DNA from: Salvator merianae
Taxonomy: Eukaryota > Chordata > Lepidosauria > Squamata > Teiidae
Length of the DNA stretch: 64,000 nt
NCBI GenBank assembly: GCA_003586115.2
Contig: QVOM02000126.1
Coordinates: forward strand, 10,531,036-10,595,035
Direction of reading: 5' to 3'
The position numbers and the translations under genes are program-made. The notes under the pieces are model-generated. The model was given only the letters and a program-made list of their open reading frames with translations. It had not been told where the DNA came from and did no database searches. Shown here piece after piece: positions 34,170 to 45,309 of this stretch (the first letter of the stretch is position 1; each line of letters starts with the position of its first letter).

Positions 34170-34521
34170 GGGTGTGATCAGACGGGCTAATTCGGGCGAA
34201 TTCCGGTCGCTCAGAGGGCGGGCATTCCAAATGGATCGTCTTCACTTCGCCCCGAGGCCCCGTGGCAGCGACTTTTCTGCCGGCTATGAGCATTCTGAAA
34301 AAGCGTCGCTCCGAGAGCTACTGAGAAGCGACTGTAGGAAAAGTCGCTGCGACGGGACCTCAGGGCGACGTGAAGATGAAGTTACGAGCTTCCAGTTTGG
34401 CATGCCCGCCCTCTGAGCGACCGGAAGTCGACCGGAAGTCGACCGAATTAGCTCACCAGTTTGGAATGCCCGCCCTCTGAGCGACTGGAAGTCGCCCGAA
34501 TTAGCCCGTCTGATCACACCC
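34170..34521. mobile_element. PIF/Harbinger-type MITE, TSD TTA
   Basis: Inverted ends GGGTGTGATCAGACGGGCTA and TAGCCCGTCTGATCACACCC are perfect over 20 bases and continue imperfectly. They are flanked by TTA at 34167-34169 and 34522-34524. The interior holds CGAAGTGAAGACG-type and GTCGCT-rich inverted blocks. The right TIR region is partly duplicated (CCGCCCTCTGAGCGAC occurs twice, about 65 bases apart). Confidence 0.93.
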
Positions 34522-34781
34522 TTAATCCATATAAAACAACAGGAAATTCACTTCCAAAATGCATTATCTGGCATTTTATGTGGATTAGAAGTGGGATGGG
34601 AACAGTAGGGTCTGCGTGCTATGCCACTTTTGACCTGCTTTTTTTAATAAGTGCGGATGCAGCCCCAGCAGCTGGCCTTCAGAGACATAAGAGCATCAGA
34701 AATGCTTGGATGGATAAGCCCAACAAACGATTGTCCTGCCACAAACACCCTCGCAAAGTTCACAGAGAGTTGGGCTGGATC

Positions 34782-35070
34782 CAGATGCCGGCTGAATATA
34801 ACACCAGCAGGTGATACTCCGGAGAAAAGGCACTCTGGAATGACTGCCTGTTGTCTAGGCAGTGTGGGGGAGTGCGCTGTCTGTGAGCTTTGGGGGGCCA
34901 CACATTTCTGGGCATTTTGCCAGCATGAAATACCTGGCAGTGCGCGATCACAACCACCACACATGCGCACGGCCGCTGTTTCCAACTCACACGCGTGCAT
35001 GGTGGGCAGAACAAGGATAGTGGCTCTGTCCAAAAGGTGATAGTGCTATTTTGGGAAAAGCTGCCTAAAT
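34782..35070. mobile_element. Family E element, truncated
   Basis: CCAGATGCCGGCTGAATATA at one end, GATACTCCGGAGAAAAGGC, ATGAAATACCTGGCAGTG and CACATGCGCACGGCC. The hairpin end is missing. Confidence 0.6.
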
Positions 35071-35435
35071 AATTATACCATTGTTGTATTGTTCTCTTTT
35101 TCAGATCCTTCCAATTTTTGACATTTGTTTTAGTCTTTTAGTATATACTGGTCTTTTAGTATATGGAATTTGTGTAAGAAATCCATTTATTTCATCCATA
35201 TTATGTTACTATACAATATTTTATTTATCTCTATACCAATTTGACTCCAACAGTTTTCAGTTCTGGCACGCTGCCACCATAAATAGATAAAAATGCCTCT
35301 TATTTTTACATTTGATCCAACATTCTGAGTCCGTGTTGGGGATCATATGTGATAACTGGCACAGTGTTCACCACCATTTATTTAAAAATTTGATTCTTAA
35401 TTCTTTTTTACTCATATATTTAGCAGTTCCCATTA

Positions 35436-35560
35436 TGTGTGTGTGTGTGTGCGTGTGCGTGTGCGTGTATACACATACACATATGTATATATATACACAC
35501 ACACACATATATATATATATATAAGTACACACACACATAGATAGATAGATAGATAAATAA
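35436..35560. repeat. Compound microsatellite (GT)n, (AC)n, (AT)n, (GATA)n
   Basis: GT runs at 35436-35470, then alternating CA/TA to about 35525, then (GATA)n at 35537-35558. It lies in the intron about 130 bases downstream (minus sense) of the acidic-tract exon. Confidence 0.95.
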
Positions 35561-35687
35561 ACACAGTTTCTATCAGCCTCCAAATCATGTTTCCATACTT
35601 CCAGTGTACTTATACCTCCTCCTCTATACACTTACAAGGATTTACTGAGAACCGGCTTCCAAAATGCCGACTTCGGGATTCACTTAC

Positions 35688-35966
35688 CAAGCCCTTGGTT
35701 CTGCTGTTCCCACTCAATTGCGCTCGGCAACTGATAAGATACTCCAGAAAGTTCTCCAGCAGGGTTCTCCAGCCCTTCCAAGGGATCCTGCGAGATCTCC
35801 CCAGGGAGGGTGAAACTGGACAGGTTGACGTCTTCGTCCAAACTTTCATCCATTGAATTTATGTCCCGGTCATCTTCATTGTCGTCATCTTCTTCATCTT
35901 CTTCCTCCTCCTCATCTGGCTCTTCCTCTTCTTCCTCCTCCTCCTCTTCCTCCTCCTCCTCTTCTT
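35688..35966 (-). CDS. ARMH4: ARMH4 internal coding exon (279 bp): acidic tract and juxtamembrane segment
   Basis: This exon identifies the gene. The acceptor is TTGCCTTTCTAG and the donor GTAAGTG. It holds 2 nt, 92 codons, 1 nt. Including the split codon it begins with about 16 consecutive Glu, then PDEEEEEDEEDDDNEDDRD, then NSMDESLDEDVNLSSFTLPG, and ends SYQLPSAIEWEQQNQGL. From memory of human ARMH4, the order acidic tract, DSLDEGLD, FTLPG, then EWEQQNQGLV directly before the membrane segment matches in order and spacing. One sequon (NLS) is present. The tract is built from GAA/GAG repeats, so its length may vary between alleles. The antisense Ser-rich ORF over the same bases is an artefact. 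The next exon is 32 kb downstream. How the acidic stretch works is not known to me. Confidence 0.95.
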
Positions 35967-36214
35967 CTAGAAAGGCAAGAAAGAAGGCAGTTTGGAGACA
36001 GCTAAAGAGACTTCATTCATCAATATGGAAATGGCGGCCCACAAAGATATGACAGGCTTCAACAGTGACTGGTTTCCTGCGCCTAGCGGTTACACCTTTG
36101 TTTTAGTTTCTGAACTATCTGCCCTTTCTTCTTCTTCTTTTTTTTAATATTGTTTTAATCTGCTTTGTTAACTGTGTCTATTTCCAACCAAAGCTGGCTC
36201 GACAGCTAAGGCTC

Positions 36215-36945
36215 CTTCTGGACAGAGATGATCTGGCCACTGTTATCCATGCTCTGGTAACTTCCAGACTAGACTACTGTAATGCGCTCTACATGGGGCT
36301 GCCCTTGAAGATGGTTCAGAAGCTGCAGCTAGTGCAGAATGCAGCTGCTAGGCTGCTGACCAGGACGGCTGGCTGGATCCACATCACACCGGTCTTAAAA
36401 CTGCTGCACTGGCTGCCAGTTCACTACAGAGCCCAACTCAAGGTGTCAACCTTAACTTATAAGGCCCTAAATGACTTGGGCCCCAAATATCTAAAGGAAC
36501 GTCTTCTTCCATATCAACCTGCTTGTGCCTTACGATCTGTAGGGGAGGCCCTTCTGGTTGTACCACCAGCCTCAGTCGCAAAAGGGGTGGGCACCTGGGA
36601 TAGGGCCTTCTCAGTGATGGCTCCCAGACTACGGAATAGTCTCCCTCCTGAGGTGCATCATGCACCTTCACTTTACATGTTCAGGAAAGCAGTGAAGACG
36701 CACCTCTTTGCCCTGGCCTTTGGCTAAATAAGGAAACAGCTTTTCCTCCCCATTTTTAGATGCTGTTATTCTTTTAGTATGTTCATTTTATATTGGTTTT
36801 TAATGTTGTAACCCGCCCTGAGACCTTCGGGTATAGGGCAGGATAAAAATGCAAATAATAAATAAACAATAAATACACCGCCCTGAGACTGCAGTATAGG
36901 GTGGCATATAAATAAAATAAATAAAAAATAAATAAATATCATTGG
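36215..36945 (+). mobile_element. L2-group LINE 3' end, longest open remnant
   Basis: A 144-aa plus frame reads [60 protein letters not shown] and RKAVKTHLFALAFG, then stops in the tail. It is followed by AACCCGCCCTGAGACC and (AAAT)n. It is a retrotransposon remnant, not a host gene. Confidence 0.88.
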
Positions 36946-37164
36946 AGGTCATAAATTAGATTTGTGCCCTTTCCTTTCGAACAGCAGGAACATTGGTGTG
37001 GACTCAAATTAGAAAGTGCGTAGCAGTTGTCCAAATCAGTGGTTTCTATTAGGATTATACTGGAGGAAAGAATTAAACCCTGCATTTCTCGGATTTCTCT
37101 GCAGATTTTTTTTCCAGAAGCATTCAAACTGTGCTATGTCAAATATGCCTGAACTAAAGCTGGT

Positions 37165-37708
37165 ATGTTATAAGGACATAAAAAATGCTCTACAGGATCA
37201 GATCCATGGTTGTCTAGTCCAGCAGCCTGTTCTTACAGTGATCAACCAGGTATACAGAGAAGTCCACCAACAAGACATGAGAACGTAGCTTGTCCTGCCC
37301 ATCATCTCCCAGCAAATGGCCTTCAGGGACTTAAGAACATAAGAAATGCCACACTAAAATGGACCTGTCGCCAGTGGCGGCCGGTGGCTTTAAGCCCGGG
37401 TGTTTGCATCCCGCGCAAAGCACGCCATGGCTGTATGCGGGGCCTCCGTGCCTCCGTACTAAGCAGCCTGCTGCGGCAGTATGGAGGCCCAGAGGCCCCA
37501 CGAACAGCCATGGCACACTTTGCATGGGGCGTGAACACCCAGGCTTAAAGCCGCCGGCCATGTTGCCTGTCACCCATCTAGTCCAGGCGCCTGTTTTGAC
37601 AGTGGTCAACCAGCTGCACAAGGAAGCCCATCAGCAGGACATGCTCATAGTCTCCCAGAAGAGGTTCATACCACATCCTACTGCCTTCAGAAGCCTACCT
37701 CCTCCTAC
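37165..37708 (-). mobile_element. CR1/L3-like repeats interrupted by hAT elements
   Basis: GATCAGATCCATGG, TCTAGTCCAGCAGCC and CAACCAGCTGCACAAGG mark successive CR1 3' parts. They are split by the hAT element at 37372 and resume after the one at 37709 (38027-38110, ATAGCCATTGATAACC). Confidence 0.65.
37372..37565. mobile_element. Family F hAT-type MITE, TSD CCTGTCGC/CCTGTCAC
   Basis: Left CAGTGGCGGCCGGTGGCTTT; the right end AAAGCCGCCGGCCATGTTG is partly eroded. The 8-base flanks at 37364-37371 and 37566-37573 differ at one base. The GC-rich interior has a central palindrome around GCTGCGGCAG. Confidence 0.85.
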
Positions 37709-38026
37709 TAGGGATGTGCACGAAAAAAAAAATTATTTTCAATTTGTTTTCGAATGAAAATCTGTATTTTCGCTTTGTCAGCAAATTTCATCTTCAAAAA
37801 ATGCATTCATCACATTCTTTTTTGCAATGTTTCCCCACTGAAAATGCCACTGAAAATGCCATTTTCATGATTTAAACCCAGCAAAAAATGCAAAAAATTC
37901 AATGAATTTCGTTTTCAATCGAAAACGGTAAATGCAAAAAAAGTCATTTTCATTTTGATGCGAAAATGTGCAAAAATGAAATTTCGTACGAATTTTCAAA
38001 TGCAAATCGAAATTTGCACATCCATA
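37709..38026. mobile_element. AT-rich hAT-type MITE, TSD CCTCCTAC/TCTCCTAC
   Basis: Ends TAGGGATGTGCACGAA and TTTGCACATCCATA; 8-base flanks at 37701-37708 and 38027-38034 differ at one base. The interior is a run of TTTTCG/CGAAAA-rich inverted sequence. It is inserted in a CR1 remnant. Confidence 0.88.
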
Positions 38027-38129
38027 TCTCCTACTGCTACCAGGGATAATAGCCATTGATAACCCCAATTTCCATGAACTGACCCAAACCTTTTCTGGAA
38101 CCATCTAAGTGGGTGTTATCATAGAGTTA

Positions 38130-38196
38130 TCATAGAATCACAGAGTTGGAAGGGACCTCCAGGGTCATCGAGTCCAACCCCCTGCTCCATGCAGGA
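38130..38196 (-). mobile_element. CR1 LINE 3' terminus (amniote type)
   Basis: ATAGAATCACAGAGTTGG, AAGGGACCTCCAGGGTCAT and CGAGTCCAACCCCCTGC form the well-known amniote CR1 3' end in inverse orientation. Confidence 0.85.
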
Positions 38197-38313
38197 TTCA
38201 GAGCTAGAGGCCAGTAGAGGGCGCTCATCCCCTCCACACGGCAGACAGGGGCCTTGAACTCCGATCTTCCTATTGAAAGATCAGTGCCTTAGCCTTCTGC
38301 GCCACCGTGCCTT
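38190..38313 (-). mobile_element. tRNA-headed SINE, head only
   Basis: The minus strand reads GGCACGGTGGCGCAGAAGGC (A-box side) and GATCGGAGTTCAAGGCCCC (B-box side), then CCTCTACTGGCCTCTAGCTC, as at 6397-6514. Confidence 0.75.
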
Positions 38314-38344
38314 TGGGTGGCCAGATCCCATCTCGTCTTGTGGT

Positions 38345-38990
38345 CTGGTAAGTTTAATATATATACATTCATTTACAGTTCACGACCAGTATAGATACAG
38401 AAACATAATTAAAATATACAGCTATATACAGTATAAAGGTAACACATCTAGATACATCTGAAATGATTGTCATCTACCTATCAGCCTCATTAAAAGGATG
38501 TATCCAAGTCTGTGGCTTGAATTAGTTTGGACCTTATCTCAATGGCATTAGCACAGAATTTAGCAATATTCCTTGTTACATTTGGATCAGTGTCTGTCCA
38601 CAGCAGGGATATCTAGTCCAATCTGCCTGGTTTTAGTCTTATCAGTGGAAGAAAATTCAAAGCAGGGATGTCTCTATAATAAGAGCAGTACAGCAAAACA
38701 TGACCTAATGTTTTACTGCACTGTTTCCACAGGGACAGCAACATTCTCTGTGAGGGATTTTGTTGCATTTTACTCTTCAGAAGACCAGATGACAGGACAG
38801 TAAGTCTTGCAAATGCAGAGGCTCGGCGCTGCTTTGGGACAAGTAAGGTATTCAGGTAGTTTGCAAGCTGGGAGGGTTTCTTAAAAAGGTGTCTTCCTGA
38901 TAGACGGACGTTATCGCTTTGAAGCATTCTGCTGTTCACCTGCGAGCCTTCTGTAGCATGGCAAACCAGGCTTTGATTTGGCATGAAAGA
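38345..38990 (-). mobile_element. Degenerate LINE C-terminal fragment
   Basis: The minus frame shows CSKTLGHVLLYCSYYRDIPA, resembling the Cys/His knuckle at the C-terminus of several LINE polyproteins, and upstream RRASAFARLTVL. The clade is not assigned and the reading frame is broken. Confidence 0.5.
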
Positions 38991-39496
38991 TAAGTGTTTC
39001 TGCGTCAGATCAAAGCTACCTTGCCTTGCTGCAAAAAGATCAGCAAGTCACCCTTCAGCTCTGCAGTTCTCTCTGCACAGAGTATTCGTGGCATGGAGAC
39101 TGAAACCAAGGACGTGCCCAGGGTTCAACAATTAAAAAAAGACAAAAAACAGTTCAGCAGACCTTTGCCTTCTGAAGCCCCTGCAAATCCCGGGGCTTGC
39201 TTTGCCTTGGAATTGAAAGTTTTTCCCATCCACGTTTTGTTCTGAGTTCAGAGCAAACGGCAAAAACACTTTCACGCATTTCCCTGCCAGTCACCCTTTG
39301 TCAGTGTGCTGTAATTTCAGGTTCAGAGCAAACAAGGTCTTCTGAGATGAAGGCCAGGGTAAAAACCAGTCACAACATATTGCACAGGTGGTATGTGGTA
39401 ACCACATCCAGAGCATCGCTTAGACTGCACCAGCGCGCGGAAGGGAGGCTCCTAACACACTTGGTGTTCTGGTATATTGGCCAGTGCAGCATCATT

Positions 39497-39929
39497 GGGC
39501 CCGTTCACACTTGGTTGCTATTGAACGTCTGCACACTCACTAGCAAAGTGCACCCGCACTTTGGCAGCCGCAGCATACAGGAGCGTCTGAAGATGCTCCC
39601 GAATACTACTAGCTATGGACAGCTAAATTGTTGTACACAGCTTGACTGGGAGCAGCTGGACTGCTCCCGGTCAGCAGCATTCACACCTGCTTCCAGATGC
39701 GAACGCTGTGAGGTCATGGCGTAGCACAGCCCCACAATCACACAACACGTCCTGCTCATCATGGCAACTTCCGGACATTGGCGTAGCCACTGTAATGGCA
39801 AGCAGGCAGGCATTTGCACTGCAAGCACTGCAGATCCAGTTTGGGGCCATTCTAGCACTTGCATTAGGTCTGCTCCAGTGTACAATAGTATAATTATACC
39901 ATTCTATGCTTGCCAGTGCGAACAAGCCC
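39497..39929 (+). mobile_element. Family A non-autonomous DNA transposon
   Basis: GGGCCCGTTCACACTTGG and CAGTGCGAACAAGCCC ends. Contains GGGAGCAGCTGGACTGCTCC. Flanks ATT and ACC do not match, so one end may be eroded. Confidence 0.75.
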
Positions 39930-40394
39930 ACCCATACGTTGTTTGCATGAACCTCAAGGCACAGGTAAGCAAGGTCTGTATCCTGACTATCTCATGCTCA
40001 AGTTGTGTAGAATTTCCTATCAGCAAAGTGGTGCTCTGGAGGCACCGTTCATGCAGCAGCACGCAAACAAGATACATGCCACAAAGCCTTCAGTGGCAAT
40101 ACTGTGTGCAGGATCACCGTTCATTTCAGCACTGTGCACTGAATTGTCCAGCATCAGAAATGGTAGGAGATACTGCCACCTTTCAGTCACTGAGAGGTAA
40201 TGCAGCTTTCAAGAAAGTTACAGGACAAAGTGCACCCAGCATAAACCTTCCAGATGTCCTAAACTACATCTCCCATCATTCCATGTCACCCCCTGGGAGT
40301 TCTAATTCAGGAACATCTGAAAGGCCATACCAAACAACAGGTAGCAGTGCTTAAAAGATGGGGGCAAGCTACCTCTTCAGCTGAAGTTGTCTGA

Positions 40395-41640
40395 ATGTAT
40401 TCAATTATGGGGCTAGAACACCTCAGAAGGGAAGTAATTCCACAGCCTGGGGCTACCACAAAGAGGGCCCCTCTCACATGCCATTGCTCCTTTCACCTCT
40501 TATAGAGATGCCACTACCAAAAGGGTCTCTCCCTCTGATCTTAATTGATGGGCACGTCCCTATGGAGGAGATGTTTCTTTAGATATTTGAGGCTCAAGTT
40601 GTTCAACATTAAAGCCTGAAACTGGGCTCAGTAGCAAATTGTCAACCGGAACAGGCCCTTTCAAACTGGTCTGATGTGCATTCAACTCAGAGGATCCATC
40701 AGCAACCTTGCTGCTCCACTCTGCACTAATTGTAGCTTTCGAACCATCTTCAAGGGCAGTCCAGTAGAGGGGACATTGCAATAGTCCACTCTGGAAATTA
40801 CTAGAGAATGGATCATTCTGGCCAAGCTGCGTCTGTCCTAGAAGGGCTGTAGTTAGCAGACAAACCTGAGATGGAAGTAGACATCAGTCCAGAAGCAGTC
40901 CACCTGCTCTTTTTAGGGTAATACAACAAAACAGAATATCTCCGCACTTCATGGACAGAAGAACCCCTGGTACAAAGTACCTCCATCCTATGTGAACTGA
41001 GCTTCAATTTATTGGTCCTCATCCAGCCCACTCATTATTGGCTCCAGGCAATGGTCAAACTTCTAAACCGCCTCTCATGGCTCATATGGAATGGAGAGTC
41101 TGAGATGGGTGTCATCCGCGTACCGATGGCCCTCTATTCTAAACTCCTGATGACCTCTCCCAGCAGTTTCACATAGATATAGAAAAGCACAGAGGATAGA
41201 TTGACCCCTGAGGAACCCCACAGGAGGCCAACAACCACCACCACACAAAACCAAGAAAACTCTCGGCTATCGTCCTTGGAGGCAGGAGAGAAACCACCGC
41301 AATTCAGTGCCTCCAACTCTCAGTCCCCGAAGCCTTTCCAGGACGATGCAGCGGCTGAAGGTATCAAAAGCCAACATGAGATCCAGGAGAACCAACAGCG
41401 TACTGCTACCCCGTCCCTCTCCTGGTAAAGGTTATCAGCCAAGACAACCAAGGCAGTTTCAGTGCCATGCCTGGGCCTGGAGCCAGACTGATAAACGTCC
41501 AAATGATCACCTTTCTCCAGACATGCGTGCAGTTGCGGTTCCGCTGCCCTCTCCAGAAACGGACCCAAGAAGGGCAGACAGTATGAACAACTGGGCAACA
41601 GTTGGCTAATACTTCTGCCTCTTAGAGAGAGAGCGTACTA
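40395..41640 (-). mobile_element. L2-group LINE, longest remnant, with RT YADD motif
   Basis: On the minus strand, motif blocks appear in order though frameshifted: SGSRPRHGTETALVVLADNL (RT finger region), LSSVLFYIYVKLLGEVIRSL (palm), then RYADDTHLR with the catalytic YADD at 41111-41122, and degraded C-terminal parts down to 40.4 kb. Stops and frameshifts make it non-functional. Confidence 0.85.
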
Positions 41641-41649
41641 CCACCTTTC

Positions 41650-42870
41650 TGAGAGTCAGTGGAACAACCCTCTCTCCCACCAGTCTAAACCCCTTTGGCT
41701 AGCCCTTATCAGCCATGATGGGTAAGAATCCAGGGAGCACGGGGTTGCCCAGATTCCTGCAAGCAGCTTGTCCACAGCCTCATTTACCTTGCTTTGAATT
41801 TCCTGAAAGAAGGACAGAAATGCCGCACCTAAACCCAGAGTCATTATAGGCAGACCTAGAGCAGAATTTACAGCAGATGGGAGTTAATCCCAAGCAAATA
41901 TTTTAGGCTCCTATGGTATGGAAATCTCACTAACTCCACCGGTCTCAAAGAATAAAAACATGTGCTTAGGAGATTATCTCTTCCACTGGACACTAGAACT
42001 CAATGGGGGGAGGGGATTCAGCATGTGGAAAATATATTCTACCCCCCTCCCACACAGAGAGTTTTGCTAAGAATCATGGTAGTTAGGGTCCAGAGAATGA
42101 GCTTTTCCAATTTCTGGTTTGGGTTATACCCTCGTGCCTCTTTCCAGGGGTCAGTTCCCATGACGGCTCACTGGGGTTGGTTCGTGGAGTGCAGCACTGG
42201 CTCTAGCTAGGAGCCTCACTTTGATATTACTGAACCGCATTTGAATCTGCAGTGAATCCCAACACTGCTTGGTAAGATCCACAGGAACTTTCCAACCAAA
42301 GCCTCACACACACAACCCATATGCTTCTGACACTGGTGCTCACAGCCTAATACACTTTTCCTTTCAGAGCAAACTCTCTCTCTCTCGAGAGAGAGGCAAT
42401 TACTCCATTTAATCAGCATTTGACATCTGGGGGAGGTGCTTTCACCATAGCAGTCTTGCCATGGCCGGGCCATTTCAGCCAGGGCACCTCCCCCAGTTTC
42501 ATTTCCACCAAGCGAGCTGCTTTACAAGGAGCATCTACACAACACACAGCCCCTCCATGCAGCCACTGCATCCGGTTGAATCAGCTCCTGCTCGCTGTGC
42601 TGCAGCAAGGAACCCTGCTACTGCTCATCATGTATGGACCTTTAGGTACTCTTGACCAGTCGATACCGGTGTGCCAACACAAAACAGCTGTCGCTGGATA
42701 AGAGCCTAATGAAACTGCAAGTTTACTGATCTCCATTCAGATGGACTTCATATTTAAGAGCAACTGCGGCCACTCCATAGGAGCGCAGGGTTTGCCCGAC
42801 ACTCATAGCCTCACCCCCTCACAGAACCCTCTGAGGCTCCGCAGAACTCTCCGCCACCTCTCACTGGCAT
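41650..42870. other. Intronic sequence next to the 42.9-kb exon, no other gene
   Basis: No transposon words beyond the L2 edge. A short palindromic CTCTCTCTCGAGAGAGAG lies at about 42377-42394. The remainder is unremarkable. Confidence 0.35.
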
Positions 42871-42876
42871 AGGTAC

Positions 42877-43098
42877 CTTCTGACTCCATCCTATCCAGCC
42901 CGTAAGTTGCTGCTGTGGTAATCCGGTGGGCAGCTGGCACGGTGGCTCTCCGCGCAGATGATGCGGATGACGGCGGGCCTGTCATGGCCTCTACTGTATC
43001 GAGAACCTCTTCTGCCTGCGTTCTGAACTCACGCAGTGTTTCAGGAGTGCTGGTGAGGAAGACAGTTCCTTCTTCTTTTCCAAGCGTAGGAACAGCCC
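42877..43098 (-). CDS. ARMH4: ARMH4 internal coding exon (222 bp)
   Basis: A strong polypyrimidine tract and CTTTCAG acceptor lie just above 43098; the donor GTACCT lies just below 42877. Content is 2 nt, 73 codons, 1 nt (phase 1 at both ends). The peptide opens AVPTLGKEEGTVFLTSTPE, contains LREFRTQAEEVLDTVEAMTG (a likely amphipathic helix) and ends TAATYGLDRMESE. The final split codon G plus AA gives Glu, which starts the acidic run of the next exon. I recall mammalian ARMH4 having a similar THR..TATYGL segment just before its acidic tract, so this exon is a good family marker. The region precedes the membrane-proximal acidic stretch on the extracellular side. The ORF runs past the donor into intron (TYASERW...), which should not be counted as protein. 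Confidence 0.9.
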
Positions 43099-43199
43099 CT
43101 GAAAGGAAGACAGAAAAAAAGGGGAAAAGCAGTAACTACAGCAGATGCTGTTAATGAAAGAGATTATTCCGTACTGATGTTTCAGAAGAAAGCGTTCTC

Positions 43200-43690
43200 C
43201 TCTCTCAGGCGCTTTCCAGACACAGGGGGAAGAACCCTGTTTTTATTGAAAATTTGATACATCAGTCAATCACATTCACATACCAGTGATCAGACATCCA
43301 CAAGAGAAAGTGATTTTGAGACTCGTTTCTCTGCCAATCATAATGGAACCAATAGCCACAATAACCAGGAAAACTGCTTGTCCTTTCCGTGGTCCCACCT
43401 ACACTCGTATGATCAAAACGAAGCAGCTGATGAAAACTCAGCTGAACAGTTTTTTCTAGTATAGCAGCTCTTGCCGGCTTTTTCGCAGCGGTTCCCCCTT
43501 CTCTCATCTGTGGGTCCCTCCAGATGGCAAGAGGAAATTGCAAGATCTTCTTCAGATCCCACAATCTCTTCTCACCACCTATGCCAGATGGCAGGAGGCA
43601 ATCCCAGGAAAATACCTGGCTCTTGCCTTGCCTGGTGTTTGAGTAATCGTTGCTCTTGCAAAATACCCAGATGTTAGCAAGAGTCCATCC
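43200..43690. repeat. Family G unclassified dispersed repeat
   Basis: AATTGCAAGATCTTCTTCAG, CCATCTGGCATAGG and TGCAAAATACCCAGATG blocks recur, inverted, near 31990-32050 and 48440-48545. The 196-aa minus ORF over it is therefore not called a gene. Confidence 0.5.
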
Positions 43691-44370
43691 TCTTCCATTT
43701 GTTTTTTTTTTCCTGCATTTACTAACATATTTTGTAAGATCAACAATTATGCGAAGAAATACCAGACAGCTGATTAGTGGAGCAGGAAGAAATATCCAAG
43801 ATACTTGATATCCCTTTACATTTAGCAAAGGAAATGGTATTACTATATACACATTAAAAAGACTCTACAACAACTAAATTCAAACATTTATTAAATGTTA
43901 CTGTACAGCAGCAAAAAAAAAGGGATAACGTTTGGACAGAAGGATCAAACAAAATTTAGCATTTTGCAATGGTATGGAAAGCTGTGGGAGTTTGCACTAA
44001 ATGAAAACGTTTTCTACCAGCATAACATGATGAGTGGGCAGCAATGTAAACTTTTCTTCTTAGATATACGGTCCCCATTACTGAACCACCTTCTGAAACT
44101 GTCTCCTGAAGAGGTCCCAATGGCTATGCCTTATTTCTGTTACGTAAACAGTCTTAGGTTTATTTTTATAAAATACCTGCATTACCTTTTGTTTATGTTA
44201 AGGTCAACTTGCTAAAACAGATAGGGGATTAGGTTTACTTTTATGACTTGATAACCTATTGTTCAAGTCAACGCTATGTGTTTTGCATGTTATGTAGAGA
44301 AAAAGTATGTTTCTCTAATGTATGTTTCATAATGTTGATTTAGCAGATTTTGCATCAACTCTCCCAGAAG
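43691..44370. other. AT-rich intron without recognised features
   Basis: The 106-aa plus ORF at 43895-44215 is in AT-rich sequence with no family resemblance or splice signals. A family E scrap with the CCACAGATATGTGTGG hairpin follows at about 44380-44460. Confidence 0.35.
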
Positions 44371-44748
44371 TATACTGGGATTGCCACAGATATGTGTGGC
44401 AATCCCAATATAGTACCGGGAAAAATGTGGGTTTTTACCTGCATCTGGGTGCACCCTGTAAATAGCTATATTATTAATTGCCACTAGAACTCATAAAAGC
44501 ACCCACCTTGATTTCCCAATCAATCAATCAATCAATCAATCAAAGAAACCAGTCTTTTCTGGCCAACCAATCACAATAATGTATTTTCCCACCAGAAAGA
44601 CATCAACCCTTCCTCTCCTTGTGAATTTCATTTGCTTTCATTCTAGATAGCAGCCTCATTATTGGCTTCAAGGGAAAAGCCATTCTCAATGCTGGTTTTT
44701 CCTGGTGACCTGTCTATCAGCTTTCCAGGTGACTTGGGTGGACTCTGA

Positions 44749-45190
44749 AGGCCTTTTTGTACCTTCCACCATGGAATGTTTGCCAGCGAGCATTCCTATG
44801 GTGGCATAGACCATGCAGCGCAGAGACTGCCCGCACTGTGAGGTCCTGGAACAGAACGCCAGCAGGATACCAGCATTCATGGTGCAAATGCTGGCTTCCT
44901 GATGCCATTCTGCACCATGACAGCAGCCAGTGCGCTTCCAGCTGCTGCCATGGCAACTGGCAACACCGTGCAGCTGTGCATTCGCACCCAGAAGCAGGTG
45001 CAAACACACTGTACCAGGAGCAGTACAGCTGCTCCCAGTACAGCTGTGGAGCATGATTTTGTGCTCCACAGCTAGCAGTGACCGGGAGCAGCTGGAGTCT
45101 GCTCCTGATCACCAGGGCCTTCACAAAGTGCAGAGGCACGCAACTAGTGAGCATCCCTGATGCTCACTAGCTTCAAGTGTGAACAGGCCC
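44749..45190 (-). mobile_element. Family A non-autonomous DNA transposon, TSD TGA
   Basis: Ends AGGCCTTTTTGTACC and GTGTGAACAGGCCC; TGA at 44746-44748 and 45191-45193. Orientation is opposite to the copy at 12989. Confidence 0.88.
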
Positions 45191-45309
45191 TGAGCCTGCA
45201 TGCAAACAATACAGTCTGGAATTCCCAACTCAAGGCCAGCACAATGCCACATTTTATACTGTGTCTGAAAAGGACCTAAGGCTTGTACAACTATAAGATT
45301 TGACTTGCC

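Noticed and set aside
35810..36052. Plus-strand Ser-rich ORF
   Set aside because: It is antisense to the ARMH4 acidic exon; the serine run is the complement of GAA/GAG codons.
36293..36727. 144-aa ORF with a conserved protein look
   Set aside because: It is the C-terminus of an L2 reverse transcriptase; the same peptide recurs in at least five other places here.
38613..38984. 123-aa minus ORF as a host gene
   Set aside because: The HVLLYCSYYRD motif resembles LINE C-terminal knuckles, and the ORF has no start or splice context.
43262..43852. 196-aa minus ORF, the longest with no LINE similarity apart from the L2 and CR1 remnants
   Set aside because: Half of it is the family G dispersed repeat found at two other places; no start context, splice signals or known domain.
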